A stretch of DNA of 64,000 nucleotides from contig NZ_JAPDDS010000004.1 in assembly GCF_025950085.1 (NCBI RefSeq), forward strand, positions 62,001 through 126,000, written 5' to 3'. Position 1 is the stretch's first letter. Every line of letters starts with the position of its first letter. Below the pieces are notes generated by a model. The model was not told where the DNA came from. It did no database searches and saw nothing but the letters and a program-made list of their open reading frames with translations. Of the stretch, positions 24,907 to 32,959 are shown one piece after another. Made by a program: the position numbers and the translations under genes. This stretch comes from Luteolibacter flavescens (GTDB taxonomy: Bacteria; Verrucomicrobiota; Verrucomicrobiia; Verrucomicrobiales; Akkermansiaceae).

Positions 24907-25946
24907 GCGACTTCAACTACGACTATCAGCGCTACGCTATCCTCTTCGTGGATGACGAGGACAAGACACGGAAGTACTTCCGGCGGCTCTATGGCGAGAC
25001 CTTCCGCATCCTGGAAGCGGCGGACGGCCTTGAGGCGCTCTCTGTATTCCGCGCCCATGCCTCGGAGATCGGCATCATCGTGACCGACCAGCGCATGCCG
25101 AATGAGACCGGTGTCGGCTTCCTGGCGAAGATCACGGACCAGTATCCGGACGTGGTGAAGATCCTCTCGACGGCATACTCGGATCTCGATGCTGCCATCA
25201 ACTCGGTGAACAAGGGCGGTATCTACCGATACATCACGAAGCCATGGGAAGTGAGTGAACTGGAAGTCACCCTTCGCCGTGCGATGGAGTTCTATCTCGT
25301 GAAGCGCGAGCTGAACGGACTGATGTCATCGAAGCTGCAGGCGCTGGGGAACGTGATCTACTCGTCCCGCCTGGCAGCCTTCGCGCTCGCGCCGCTGGCG
25401 GCAGGCCTGCCGGCGAAGCACGTGGCGGAGGCGGTGTCGTCCTTCGTCCGCCTCGGTGCCTTCGGCGCCGCGGCCGGTGGTCGTGCCGGTGCCATGGATG
25501 CCGGTGTGGTTTCCTGGAGAAAGGTCCACGAGGAGCAGAAGCAGCTCGCCGGAGCGCTGGAGGAGACCCTGAAGGATGGATTCGCCGGTGGCTCGCTCGC
25601 CGACCGGGTGGCCGCCTTTGCCAAGTCGCTGCCTGCGGGCGACACCCTCGAGGTGACGGCAGAGGGCGACGGCTTCCGCCTGACGGGCGCGACCGATGCC
25701 TTCCCGCGCCTGCTCGCCGGTCTCTTCGGCGTGGGTCGCCAGGGTGGCGATGAGGCCGTGCCGGTGCTGGCTGCGCTCATGGGGATCTACGATGCAGGTG
25801 CCTCGGTCGGCCGCCAGCGGGGTGACGCGCTGGTGATCGACGTCCGCCCGGGCGGTGCCGCCGCGGAGAGCACGGCCGGATCGGACGTTGCCCGCTGGCT
25901 CTTCGATGACGATCTGCTGATTTCTTCCGCCTTGGGGCTTCTCTAA
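24903..25946 (+). CDS. PhcQ-like response regulator
   Basis: A 347-residue protein coupled to the kinase gene by an ATGA overlap. Residues 10-130 form a receiver: acidic pair Asp17/Asp18 in YAILFVDDEDKTRKYF, phospho-acceptor Asp62 in VTDQRMPNETG, and the switch residues in ILSTAYSDLDAAINSVN and YITKPWE. The wording of the receiver (YDYQRYAILFVDDE, FRILEAADGLEAL, GGIYRYITKPWEVSELEVTL) closely recalls PhcQ/RpfG-type receivers. The C-terminal 200 residues are alanine-rich and helical with no HD-GYP, GGDEF or helix-turn-helix signature; they may be a degenerate kinase-like or dimerisation module. The output mechanism is therefore unknown. Confidence 0.78.
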   Translation: MSDFNYDYQRYAILFVDDEDKTRKYFRRLYGETFRILEAADGLEALSVFRAHASEIGIIVTDQRMPNETGVGFLAKITDQYPDVVKILSTAYSDLDAAINSVNKGGIYRYITKPWEVSELEVTLRRAMEFYLVKRELNGLMSSKLQALGNVIYSSRLAAFALAPLAAGLPAKHVAEAVSSFVRLGAFGAAAGGRAGAMDAGVVSWRKVHEEQKQLAGALEETLKDGFAGGSLADRVAAFAKSLPAGDTLEVTAEGDGFRLTGATDAFPRLLAGLFGVGRQGGDEAVPVLAALMGIYDAGASVGRQRGDALVIDVRPGGAAAESTAGSDVARWLFDDDLLISSALGLL

Positions 25947-26015
25947 TCGCGTTCGGGGTGTTTAGTTTGCGCGCGTCATTTGCCAACCTCCCCGGCATCG
26001 TGACATTGACAGCTC

Positions 26016-26408
26016 ATGAAGCGCCCTGAACTCCAGATTGCCTATCGAGGCGGCCGTGTCGTAGCCATCCGTCCGCGAGAACTAGAGCCCGAACCGCTCG
26101 GTCCGATAGCTCGCGAGACGGGGTTCAAGGTGTCGCCGTTGTGCGAGCGCTTCGAGGTCTCGGAGCGCCAGCTCCACCGCATTTTCACCGACTCGCTGGG
26201 CATCAGCCCGAAGGACTGGATGCGCCGCGAGCGCATCGTCCAGGCGCGCCAGCTCCTCATGGAAGGCATGGCGGTGAAGGAGGTCTCCGTGATCCTCGGC
26301 TTCCCGACGCCGAAGGACTTCAGCCGGGAATTCCTGATTCTCCACGAGGTGACGCCGACCGAGTTCCAGCGCCGGCACGATGCCGAGCGGGATCGTCGGC
26401 TTGAGTAA
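26016..26408 (+). CDS. AraC-family helix-turn-helix regulator, short form
   Basis: A 130-residue protein that is nearly all DNA-binding domain: two helix-turn-helix units, CERFEVSERQLHRIFTDSLG with ISPKDWMRRERIVQAR, and AVKEVSVILGFPTPKDFSRE with FLILHEVTPTEFQRR. The N-terminal 40 residues are too short for a ligand-binding domain, so activity is probably controlled by protein partners or by abundance. It follows the PhcQ-like gene by 69 bases in the same direction and may be the transcription output of the signalling block. A hairpin that ends the opposing transcript lies just downstream. Confidence 0.82.
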   Translation: MKRPELQIAYRGGRVVAIRPRELEPEPLGPIARETGFKVSPLCERFEVSERQLHRIFTDSLGISPKDWMRRERIVQARQLLMEGMAVKEVSVILGFPTPKDFSREFLILHEVTPTEFQRRHDAERDRRLE

Positions 26409-26429
26409 TAAATCGTTCCTGCTGGAACG

Positions 26430-26463
26430 AAAAAGACCGCGTGGAATGTCTCCCACGCGGTCC
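26430..26463 (-). terminator. Intrinsic terminator between convergent transcripts
   Basis: A perfect 10-base stem GACCGCGTGG/CCACGCGGTC (26435-26444 with 26453-26462) with an 8-base loop. On the minus strand the stem is followed by five T residues, giving a textbook terminator for the FadL-like gene; it may also slow the plus-strand transcript that ends in the AraC-type gene. Confidence 0.88.
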
Positions 26464-26485
26464 TGAATGAAGGGATTGCGGCGCT

Positions 26486-27670
26486 TCAGAAGCGGAAGCG
26501 CACCGAGGCGTTCACCGCGTGGTTGAAGGTCTCGTACTCGCCGTTGACGGTCGGATTGTAGTTCCCGCTCACCGTGCGTCCGCCGTTGTAGGCGAAGTGG
26601 TAGCCGAGCGCCCAGCCGAACTTCTCGCCGCGATGGCCGAAGCCGATGCTGCCGAGGTGTAGGTCGGAGTCCGGATTCAGCGGGGTGAAGGTGGCATCCG
26701 GCGCGGAATTCTCGCTGTAGATATATCCGGCGCTGACGAACCAGCCGTCGCCGAGCTGGCGGGTCACGCCGAAGTTGTACATGAAGGTGGACTCGTAGCG
26801 GAAGGGAAGCACCTGGTTCCCGCCGAAGGTGCCGACGAAGACCGCGTCGTTCACCTGGTCCCAGTCGGTCCAGTCGAGGTTGAACTCGAAGTTCCAGTCG
26901 TCATTCGGCCGGTAGGAGATGCCGCCGACGATGTATTGCGGGAAGTGCAGCGAGCCCTCCGTGGGGGTGCCGCCGCCGAAGGGTGGCACCGGCGCGGTGA
27001 TCGAGCGGCCCTCGTAGTCGATCTCGGTGGGCGAGCGGTAGTTCAGTCCGAGGGACCACTTTTCCGCGGGCTTCCACATCACGCCGAGATTGAAGCCGGT
27101 CGCGTAGCCGTCGCCTTCGAATTGGAATTCGTCGAAAGGCAGCACGCCGATCCGGCGCTCCAGCCGCACCTGCGACGGGTTCATCGTGACGCCCGCGGCC
27201 ACCGAGAGGCAGGGATTGATCTCCCAGGCGACCACCGGATTGATGGTCATGTACATCAGCTCCGCATCCTGCGCCGCCGTCGGGAAGGGCGTGCGGCGGG
27301 TGTAGTCGATGCCGAGGCCGTAGGGAGCATAGACGCCGAGGCCGAAGGACAGCGGGGAATCCGCCGGCGAGTAGGTGTAGTAGATCTGCGGGACGGCCTG
27401 GAAGTCGGTCTCCGTGCTGGCGGAGCCGCCTGCGGACTCGAAGCTGACATTCGTGGAGATGAAGTACACCCCCAAGCTCATGTCGTGGCCCTCGAGCTGG
27501 GTGATCCCCGCCGGATTGTAGTAGATGGCCGAGGGATTGTCGGCGGTGGCGGCGAAGGCGTTGCCGCGGGCGATGCCTTCCGGATCCTGGTTCGGCAGCC
27601 GGAAGCCGACGGCGTGGGCCAAGGGTGTGGAGAGGGCCAGGGTGAGGAGGAGAGGGCGGAGCGAGGTCAT
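26486..27670 (-). CDS. OmpP1/FadL/TodX-family outer-membrane transporter
   Basis: A 394-residue exported protein with a signal peptide (about residues 1-20) and the FadL-family N-terminus FRLPNQDPEGIARGNAFAAT followed by DNPSAIYYNPAGITQLEGH, the hatch-domain signature (NPA). The rest is a 14-strand barrel pattern (MWKPAEKWSLGLNYRSPTEI; DDWNFEFNLDWTDWDQVND) ending NHAVNASVRFRF with a C-terminal Phe. FadL proteins move long-chain fatty acids or other hydrophobic molecules across the outer membrane. The gene lies 5 bases downstream of the acyltransferase gene and is therefore co-transcribed with it; both converge on the phc-like block. Confidence 0.9.
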   Translation of the reverse strand: MTSLRPLLLTLALSTPLAHAVGFRLPNQDPEGIARGNAFAATADNPSAIYYNPAGITQLEGHDMSLGVYFISTNVSFESAGGSASTETDFQAVPQIYYTYSPADSPLSFGLGVYAPYGLGIDYTRRTPFPTAAQDAELMYMTINPVVAWEINPCLSVAAGVTMNPSQVRLERRIGVLPFDEFQFEGDGYATGFNLGVMWKPAEKWSLGLNYRSPTEIDYEGRSITAPVPPFGGGTPTEGSLHFPQYIVGGISYRPNDDWNFEFNLDWTDWDQVNDAVFVGTFGGNQVLPFRYESTFMYNFGVTRQLGDGWFVSAGYIYSENSAPDATFTPLNPDSDLHLGSIGFGHRGEKFGWALGYHFAYNGGRTVSGNYNPTVNGEYETFNHAVNASVRFRF

Positions 27671-27675
27671 CAGGT

Positions 27676-28680
27676 TCAGGTTTTAGGGAAGCCGGTTTCG
27701 ATCTCGCGCACCCAGCGCCGCATCCACTCGGCGGGCACTTCGGGCGAGGTGGTCAGGTCGGGGTGGACGTGCAGCGTCAGGCTGAGCTTGCCCCGGAAGG
27801 TTACGCAGCCGGCACCGAGCATCTGGATCGCCAGTGTCGGCGGGGCGAAGAGCCAGTCGCCCTGGCACTCCGGGGCGTCGATCTGCTTTTCCGCGTCCCA
27901 CACGCCGAGATTCGAGAAGCTACCGAGATTCCACTGCGAGGTGGCGCGGTCGGTGCGGATCAGGTGGTGCTTCATCTTCTCCGAGGTGAAGCGGGTGGCG
28001 TCGAAGGCCTTCCAATTCGCGCAGTGCCGGCCCTTTGCAAGAGACTCGTAGATGTGGTTCTGCACGTCCCGCGCGCCTTCCGAGGCGAGCACGCGGATGC
28101 CCACGTAGCTGGAGTGGTTCCCCGTGTCCTCGGGCTGGTCCGCCTTGCCGCGCATGTTCACCGGCACCATCCAAGGGTTTGCCTGTGAGGGGTCCTCCAG
28201 GTATGGGCGGATGGTGCGGTCGAGGTACTTCAGCAGCAGCGAGTTCACCGTGACCTGGCTGTTGCGGGCGGAGCGGCGGATCTTGGCCGTCTGGTCCTCG
28301 TCGAAGACGTGCCACGCCACGGCAGGGGTGGGGGTCTGCTTGGGAAGGGGATCGCCGGAGGGAAGCTTTTGCCATTTCAGCCGGCGCCGTGGTGCCAGTA
28401 GCTCCGGCACGCTGCGGAGAAATGCACCCCAGCTCAGCGGCGCATGATGGGTGATGCGCGGCAGGTCCCGGATGTCCGCCCCACGCTCGCGGAGCAGCTT
28501 CGCGAATGCCCCGATGCCGTCGTACTCGATGTGGGAGAGGAAGTGCCATTCCACCTCCTTAGAGCCCGGCTTGATCTGGCCGTAGCGGATACCGACGAAT
28601 TCCCCCATGGATTCCAAGGCTCGGAACCACGGGCTTACAGGATCATCAGACGCAGTGACTGGCCGGGGAGAGGCAGACAT
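27676..28680 (-). CDS. HxxxDG acyltransferase (condensation/CAT-fold family)
   Basis: A 334-residue cytoplasmic protein without signal peptide or spans. It contains LSHIEYDGIGAF, an HxxxDG active-site motif of the chloramphenicol acetyltransferase/condensation/wax-ester-synthase fold, in the expected early position (about residue 50). Later family-like elements are VTVNSLLLKYL, MVPVNMRGKADQPEDTGNHS (as in the VPVNLR...GN stretch of WS/DGAT and alcohol acyltransferases) and SNLGVWD. Acyl donor and acceptor are unknown; a lipid or ester product would fit the co-transcribed FadL-like porin. The start at 28680 is an ATG; 59 bases separate it from the fumarase stop. Confidence 0.68.
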   Translation of the reverse strand: MSASPRPVTASDDPVSPWFRALESMGEFVGIRYGQIKPGSKEVEWHFLSHIEYDGIGAFAKLLRERGADIRDLPRITHHAPLSWGAFLRSVPELLAPRRRLKWQKLPSGDPLPKQTPTPAVAWHVFDEDQTAKIRRSARNSQVTVNSLLLKYLDRTIRPYLEDPSQANPWMVPVNMRGKADQPEDTGNHSSYVGIRVLASEGARDVQNHIYESLAKGRHCANWKAFDATRFTSEKMKHHLIRTDRATSQWNLGSFSNLGVWDAEKQIDAPECQGDWLFAPPTLAIQMLGAGCVTFRGKLSLTLHVHPDLTTSPEVPAEWMRRWVREIETGFPKT

Positions 28681-28739
28681 TTTGGCTGTGTTTACTATCT
28701 GGTAAGGTCTTGAGCGACCAAAAAATCATTGCAACATTT

Positions 28740-30119
28740 TCAAATCGACTCTTTTTCGCTCATTCTTTGAGGATCAAGGAGCTCATTGAGTTCCGCAGTG
28801 GTGAGGCCAAGATCGTCCAGCCGGGCCGTGCACAATTCGCGCACGGTGCGGCCCGTGGCGACGGACTCCTTCGCGATCGCTGCGGCGCGGTCGTAGCCGA
28901 TCTTCGGCACCAGCGAGGTGACCATGGAAAGGGAAAGCTCGATCAGCTCCCGGCAGCGCTCCTCGTTCGCCTCGGTGCCTTCCACGCACTTCGTCCTCAG
29001 GATGGTGGCGGCGTTTGCAAGCAAGCGGATGGACTCGAGAAGGCAGGTGCCGAGCAGCGGCATGGAGACATTCAGCTCAAGGAAGCCACCTGCGCCGCAC
29101 CACGTGACCGTAGTCTGGTTCCCCGCCACCCGGGCGGCGACCATGGTGACGGCCTCGGGGATCACGGGATTCACCTTCCCCGGCATGATGGAGGAGCCGG
29201 GCTGGGTGGCGGGCAGGCGTAGCTCGCCAATGCCGCAGCGGGGGCCGGAGCCGAGCAGCCGGAGGTCGCAGGCGATCTTGTGGAGTGAGACAGCGATGGT
29301 CGCGAGCTGGCCGTGGGCCTCCACGCAGGCGTCCTTTGCCGACTGCGCCTCAAAGTGATCCGCCGCCTCGCGAAAGGGCAACCCGGTCTCCGCCTCCAGC
29401 CGCGCGATGGTCCTGGCGGCGAATTCCGGGTGGGCATTCAGCCCGGTACCCACGGCCGTCCCGCCGAGCGGCAGCTCCATCAGTGCGTCAAGCGCCCTCC
29501 GGGTGCGCGCCACGGAGAGCCCGGCCTGGCGGGCCCAGCCGCCGAATTCCTGGCCGAGCCGCACCGGCGTGGCGTCCATCAGGTGGGTGCGGCCGATCTT
29601 CACCACCGCGTCAAAGGATGCCGCCTTCCGTCTCAGCGAGTCTTCCAGATCCATCAGCGCCGGGGCCAGGGTGTCGCGCAGCGCGAGCGCGGTCGCCACG
29701 TGGATGGCGGTCGGGAAGGTATCGTTGGAGGACTGGCCGAGATTCACATGGTCGTTCGGGTGGACGGCCAGCGGCTTGCACAGGGTGGCGATCACCTCGT
29801 TCACGTTCATGTTCGTGGAGGTGCCGGAGCCGGTCTGATAGATGTCCACGGGGAAGTGGGCATCGTGCCTGCCCTCCGCGATCTCCCCGGCGGCGGCGGC
29901 GATGCCTTCCGCCACGGCGGGCTCCAGCAGGCCGAGCGCGGCATTCGTCTGCGCGGCGGCGCGCTTGATGCGGCCGTAGGCGTGGATCAGTTCGGCGGGC
30001 AGGGGCGTGCCGGAGACGGGGAAATTCTCCACGGCCCGTGCGGTGGACGCCCCGTAGAGCGCCGCGGCGGGCACCTGCATTTCTCCCATGGAATCGCGTT
30101 CGGTGCGGGTATGGTTCAT
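28740..30119 (-). CDS. fumC: Class II fumarate hydratase
   Basis: A 459-residue enzyme of the citric-acid cycle, interconverting fumarate and malate. Signature elements are GSGTSTNMNVNEVIA, the HPNDHVNLGQSSNDTFPTA block and the superfamily signature GSSIMPGKVNPVIPE. The length is that of FumC. The ATG at 30119 has GGGAGAAA directly upstream, an unusually good ribosome-binding site for this window, and is preferred over a start 31 codons earlier. The position of the T-x-G-T, GSS and HPND motifs fits fumarase rather than aspartase, though close relatives cannot be excluded by eye. Confidence 0.9.
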   Translation of the reverse strand: MNHTRTERDSMGEMQVPAAALYGASTARAVENFPVSGTPLPAELIHAYGRIKRAAAQTNAALGLLEPAVAEGIAAAAGEIAEGRHDAHFPVDIYQTGSGTSTNMNVNEVIATLCKPLAVHPNDHVNLGQSSNDTFPTAIHVATALALRDTLAPALMDLEDSLRRKAASFDAVVKIGRTHLMDATPVRLGQEFGGWARQAGLSVARTRRALDALMELPLGGTAVGTGLNAHPEFAARTIARLEAETGLPFREAADHFEAQSAKDACVEAHGQLATIAVSLHKIACDLRLLGSGPRCGIGELRLPATQPGSSIMPGKVNPVIPEAVTMVAARVAGNQTTVTWCGAGGFLELNVSMPLLGTCLLESIRLLANAATILRTKCVEGTEANEERCRELIELSLSMVTSLVPKIGYDRAAAIAKESVATGRTVRELCTARLDDLGLTTAELNELLDPQRMSEKESI

Positions 30120-30334
30120 TTTCTCCCACCGAAGCACCTTTCCCGGAAAAAACCATGTTACGAATCTCCCCTCCCGAGCGGACTTCCTGTCATCCATGAG
30201 AAAGTCAGACACAAATCGGAGGCGCTGCGGTTTTACGCGGAGGACATCCCGTCACGACTCGGCGCTTGCGAGCCCGGGTTTCCCGTTCCTACGTTCCGCT
30301 ACAAGGAGTTTCTGATCCCCGGTTTTCCAAACAT

Positions 30335-32080
30335 ATGCGTTTCTTCATCTTGTCACTGCTCGCGCTGACGGCCGTTCCGGCCTTGGCGCAAACTCCGACG
30401 ATCCCGACCAACGTCCAGGCGACCGCGACGAGCGGCAACGCGGTGACGGTCACCTGGACCGCCTCCACGGGCGGCGCGGGGATCACCTACCGGGTCTTCC
30501 GGAACAACACCCAGACGGGCACCGACACCAGCTCGACGACCTTCAGCGACAGCAGCCTGACACCGGGCACGACCTACCAATACTCGGTCTCCGCGATCAA
30601 CAGCGTCGGCGCGTCCGCACGCTCGGCAAATGTCTCCGTCACGACGCCCACCACCCCGGGCGTCCCGACCGGCCTCAGCGGCACCGCGGGCACGGACGGC
30701 GTGGTCCTGCGGTGGAACTCCGTCAGCGGAGCCACCGAGTACGTCATCTTCCGGAATGGCACGGAGATCGACACCTCCACCACCACGACCTACACGGACA
30801 CCGAGACGGATTTCGCGACCACCTACCGCTACTCGGTTGCGTCCTCGAATTCCTCCGGTGACTCCTCCCGCTCGGCGGAGGTGGCCGTGACCACCCGCGG
30901 CGACGGCACCTACCGCACCGCCTACTGGACGCGTGTCTTCGAGGAAGCGGACGGCGATTTCGACGGCATCGTGACCTTCGAGGAATACCTCGTTTCCCAT
31001 CCGGTGACGAAGCGGCCGGAAGTCTTCATGCTCCACCGCTACCGCTCGATCGACGATGACGAGAGCGGCGACCTGACCGTGGACGAGTACATCGAGCACT
31101 TCGCCGGCAAGAAGGTGAAGCGCCCGTCGAAAGTGCAGACCTTCACCCTCGCGGACGTTTACAGCGAGATCGGCGATGGCGACGGCTACCTCGATCCCTA
31201 TGAATTCGCGCTGACGATGAACCGCGGCACGAAGGAGTCGCAGGTGATGAAGAAATTCAACAAGCTGGACAAGAACGGCAGCGGCTACCTTTCCGAGGTC
31301 GAATTCGGCATCCGCTACGGCAAGGCCGAGGCTGCCACCGAGATCATCAGCTCCCTCACCGCCAGCGGGAATCCGGGCGAGCCCTTCACCTACGAGATCA
31401 TCGGGACCAAGAATCCGACCAGCTACGGCGCGACGAACCTGCCTCCGGGCCTGACGCTCGATCCCGTGACCGGCATCATCAGCGGCACCCCGACGACCAT
31501 CGGCATGTGGGGCGTGGCGATCAGCGCCACCGATGACATGGGCACGAACACCGCTACCCTGACGGTCCGCATCGGCGTGCCGACCATCACCAGTGTCGCC
31601 ACCGCGAGCGCCACCACGGCCACCGCCTTCAGCTACCAGATCGTGGCGACGCAGACGCCGTCGAACTACTCGGCGACGAACCTGCCCGCGGGCATCACCC
31701 TCGACACCGCGACGGGCCTGATCTCCGGCACCGCCACGGTCACCGGCACCTTCAATGTGGTGCTCGGCGCGACGAATGCCGCCGGCACCGGCAGCAAGAC
31801 GCTGGTGCTGACGGTCACCACCGTCCCGCCCGCCATCACCAGCACGCTGACCGCCACCGGCACGGTGGGGACTGCCTTCAGCTATCAGATCACCGCGACC
31901 CCGGCTGCCACGAGCTACACCGCCGTCGGCCTGCCATCCGGTCTCACGATCAGCGCCACCACCGGCCTGATCAGCGGCACCCCGGTCTCCGTCTCCACCA
32001 CGAGCGTGACGATCACCGCGACGAACGCCGCTGGCACCGACTCCGAGACGCTGGTCATCACCATCTCGGCGGCTGGCTGA
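30335..32080 (+). CDS. Secreted Fn3 / EF-hand / putative-Ig mosaic protein
   Basis: A 581-residue exported protein. After a signal peptide (residues 1-19) come two fibronectin type III domains (about 25-185: PTIPTNVQATATSGNAVTVT; PGVPTGLSGTAGTDGVVLRW). Four EF-hand-like loops follow (about 205-325: DGDFDGIVTFEEY, DDDESGDLTVDEY, DGDGYLDPYEF, DKNGSGYLSEVEF), then three putative-Ig (He_PIG) repeats of about 80 residues with the Y-x-A-x-x-L-P-x-G-L-x-L-x-x-x-T-G-x-I-S-G-T-P pattern. This is a calcium-binding, cell-surface or matrix protein design. No catalytic domain or sorting tail is visible. A strong hairpin follows at 32109. Confidence 0.82.
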   Translation: MRFFILSLLALTAVPALAQTPTIPTNVQATATSGNAVTVTWTASTGGAGITYRVFRNNTQTGTDTSSTTFSDSSLTPGTTYQYSVSAINSVGASARSANVSVTTPTTPGVPTGLSGTAGTDGVVLRWNSVSGATEYVIFRNGTEIDTSTTTTYTDTETDFATTYRYSVASSNSSGDSSRSAEVAVTTRGDGTYRTAYWTRVFEEADGDFDGIVTFEEYLVSHPVTKRPEVFMLHRYRSIDDDESGDLTVDEYIEHFAGKKVKRPSKVQTFTLADVYSEIGDGDGYLDPYEFALTMNRGTKESQVMKKFNKLDKNGSGYLSEVEFGIRYGKAEAATEIISSLTASGNPGEPFTYEIIGTKNPTSYGATNLPPGLTLDPVTGIISGTPTTIGMWGVAISATDDMGTNTATLTVRIGVPTITSVATASATTATAFSYQIVATQTPSNYSATNLPAGITLDTATGLISGTATVTGTFNVVLGATNAAGTGSKTLVLTVTTVPPAITSTLTATGTVGTAFSYQITATPAATSYTAVGLPSGLTISATTGLISGTPVSVSTTSVTITATNAAGTDSETLVITISAAG

Positions 32081-32108
32081 GATTCCGGTCGACAGATTTA
32101 TCCAAAGG

Positions 32109-32140
32109 AAAAGGACCGCCCGATATCGGGCGGTCCTTTT
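32109..32140. terminator. Bidirectional intrinsic terminator
   Basis: A perfect 32-base palindrome with 16-base arms (AAAAGGACCGCCCGAT and its complement) lies between two convergent genes. It gives a GC-rich stem with a T run on both strands, so it can end the mosaic-protein transcript (+) and the small secreted-protein transcript (-). Confidence 0.92.
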
Positions 32141-32162
32141 CGTTTCAGAGTGGAGAGAGCTT

Positions 32163-32879
32163 TCAGCGGGGCGACGCGGCCAGTGCGACCTTGATTGGCA
32201 GGCCGCTCGAGTGGGTGCCTTTCAGGACGTTCTGCTTGCGGTTCACGTTCACGGTGCCGGTCAGCGAGGAGAAGCTCGGCTCGTCTTCGTCCGGGATGCT
32301 GACGGCGGCGAGGCGGATCTTGCCCTTCGAGCCCACCAGCGCGACGCCGCTGATCGAGTAGCTGCCGGTGAGCAGCGACGTGCCCTCGCCGGAGATCTCA
32401 TAAAGGTGGGGGAAGGCGCTGGGCGTGATCTGGTAGAACTCGGCCATGCGGACCTTGCCGACGGCGGTCGCGCCGGTCCAGACGCCGGAGATGCTCTGGG
32501 TCGGGACCTCGCGTTTGGCGTTGAATTTGAAGCTGCCGATCGTGGAGGCGATGCTGCCGGTGATCTTCTTGGCGGCGACCTTGCCGGTCAGCGTGCCGGT
32601 GATCTCGTCGCCGTTGATGGTCTCCGTGTAGTTGCCGGTCAGCTTGCCCGCGGCATCCACGGTCCAGGTGCCGGAGAGGGTGAAGAGGCCGAGCGAATTC
32701 CGGCTCAGGCCATAGCCGGAGAACTCATTGTCGTCCTCGAAGGTCACGTAGGCCGTGCCTTGGTCGGCGCCGGTCAGGGTGACTTCCCAGGTGCCCACGG
32801 GAGTGGCAGGGGCGGGAGCGGCGGAGGCGGAGAGAGGGGCGAGCGCGAGTGCTGCCGAGGCGATGAGGGTGAACTTCAT
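32163..32879 (-). CDS. Small secreted beta-rich protein of unknown function
   Basis: A 238-residue protein with a signal peptide (MKFTLIASAALALAPLSASA). The mature part has repeating beta motifs of the type GTWTVDAAGKLTGNYTETIN, GDEITGTLTGKVAAKKITGS and GVWTGATAVGKVRMAEF, a pattern seen in lipocalin-like or META-like secreted proteins, but no family is certain. The ATG at 32879 lies at the start of the signal peptide; a longer open frame up to 33362 only overlaps the ligase gene antiphase and is rejected. It ends at the bidirectional terminator. Confidence 0.7.
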   Translation of the reverse strand: MKFTLIASAALALAPLSASAAPAPATPVGTWEVTLTGADQGTAYVTFEDDNEFSGYGLSRNSLGLFTLSGTWTVDAAGKLTGNYTETINGDEITGTLTGKVAAKKITGSIASTIGSFKFNAKREVPTQSISGVWTGATAVGKVRMAEFYQITPSAFPHLYEISGEGTSLLTGSYSISGVALVGSKGKIRLAAVSIPDEDEPSFSSLTGTVNVNRKQNVLKGTHSSGLPIKVALAASPR

Positions 32880-32959
32880 AGGAGGAATGAAGCCCAAGGC
32901 GATACACCGGAGGCGCTGAATATCAAGCGACTTCCCCTGCATGATCGCGTGGATTTGCG

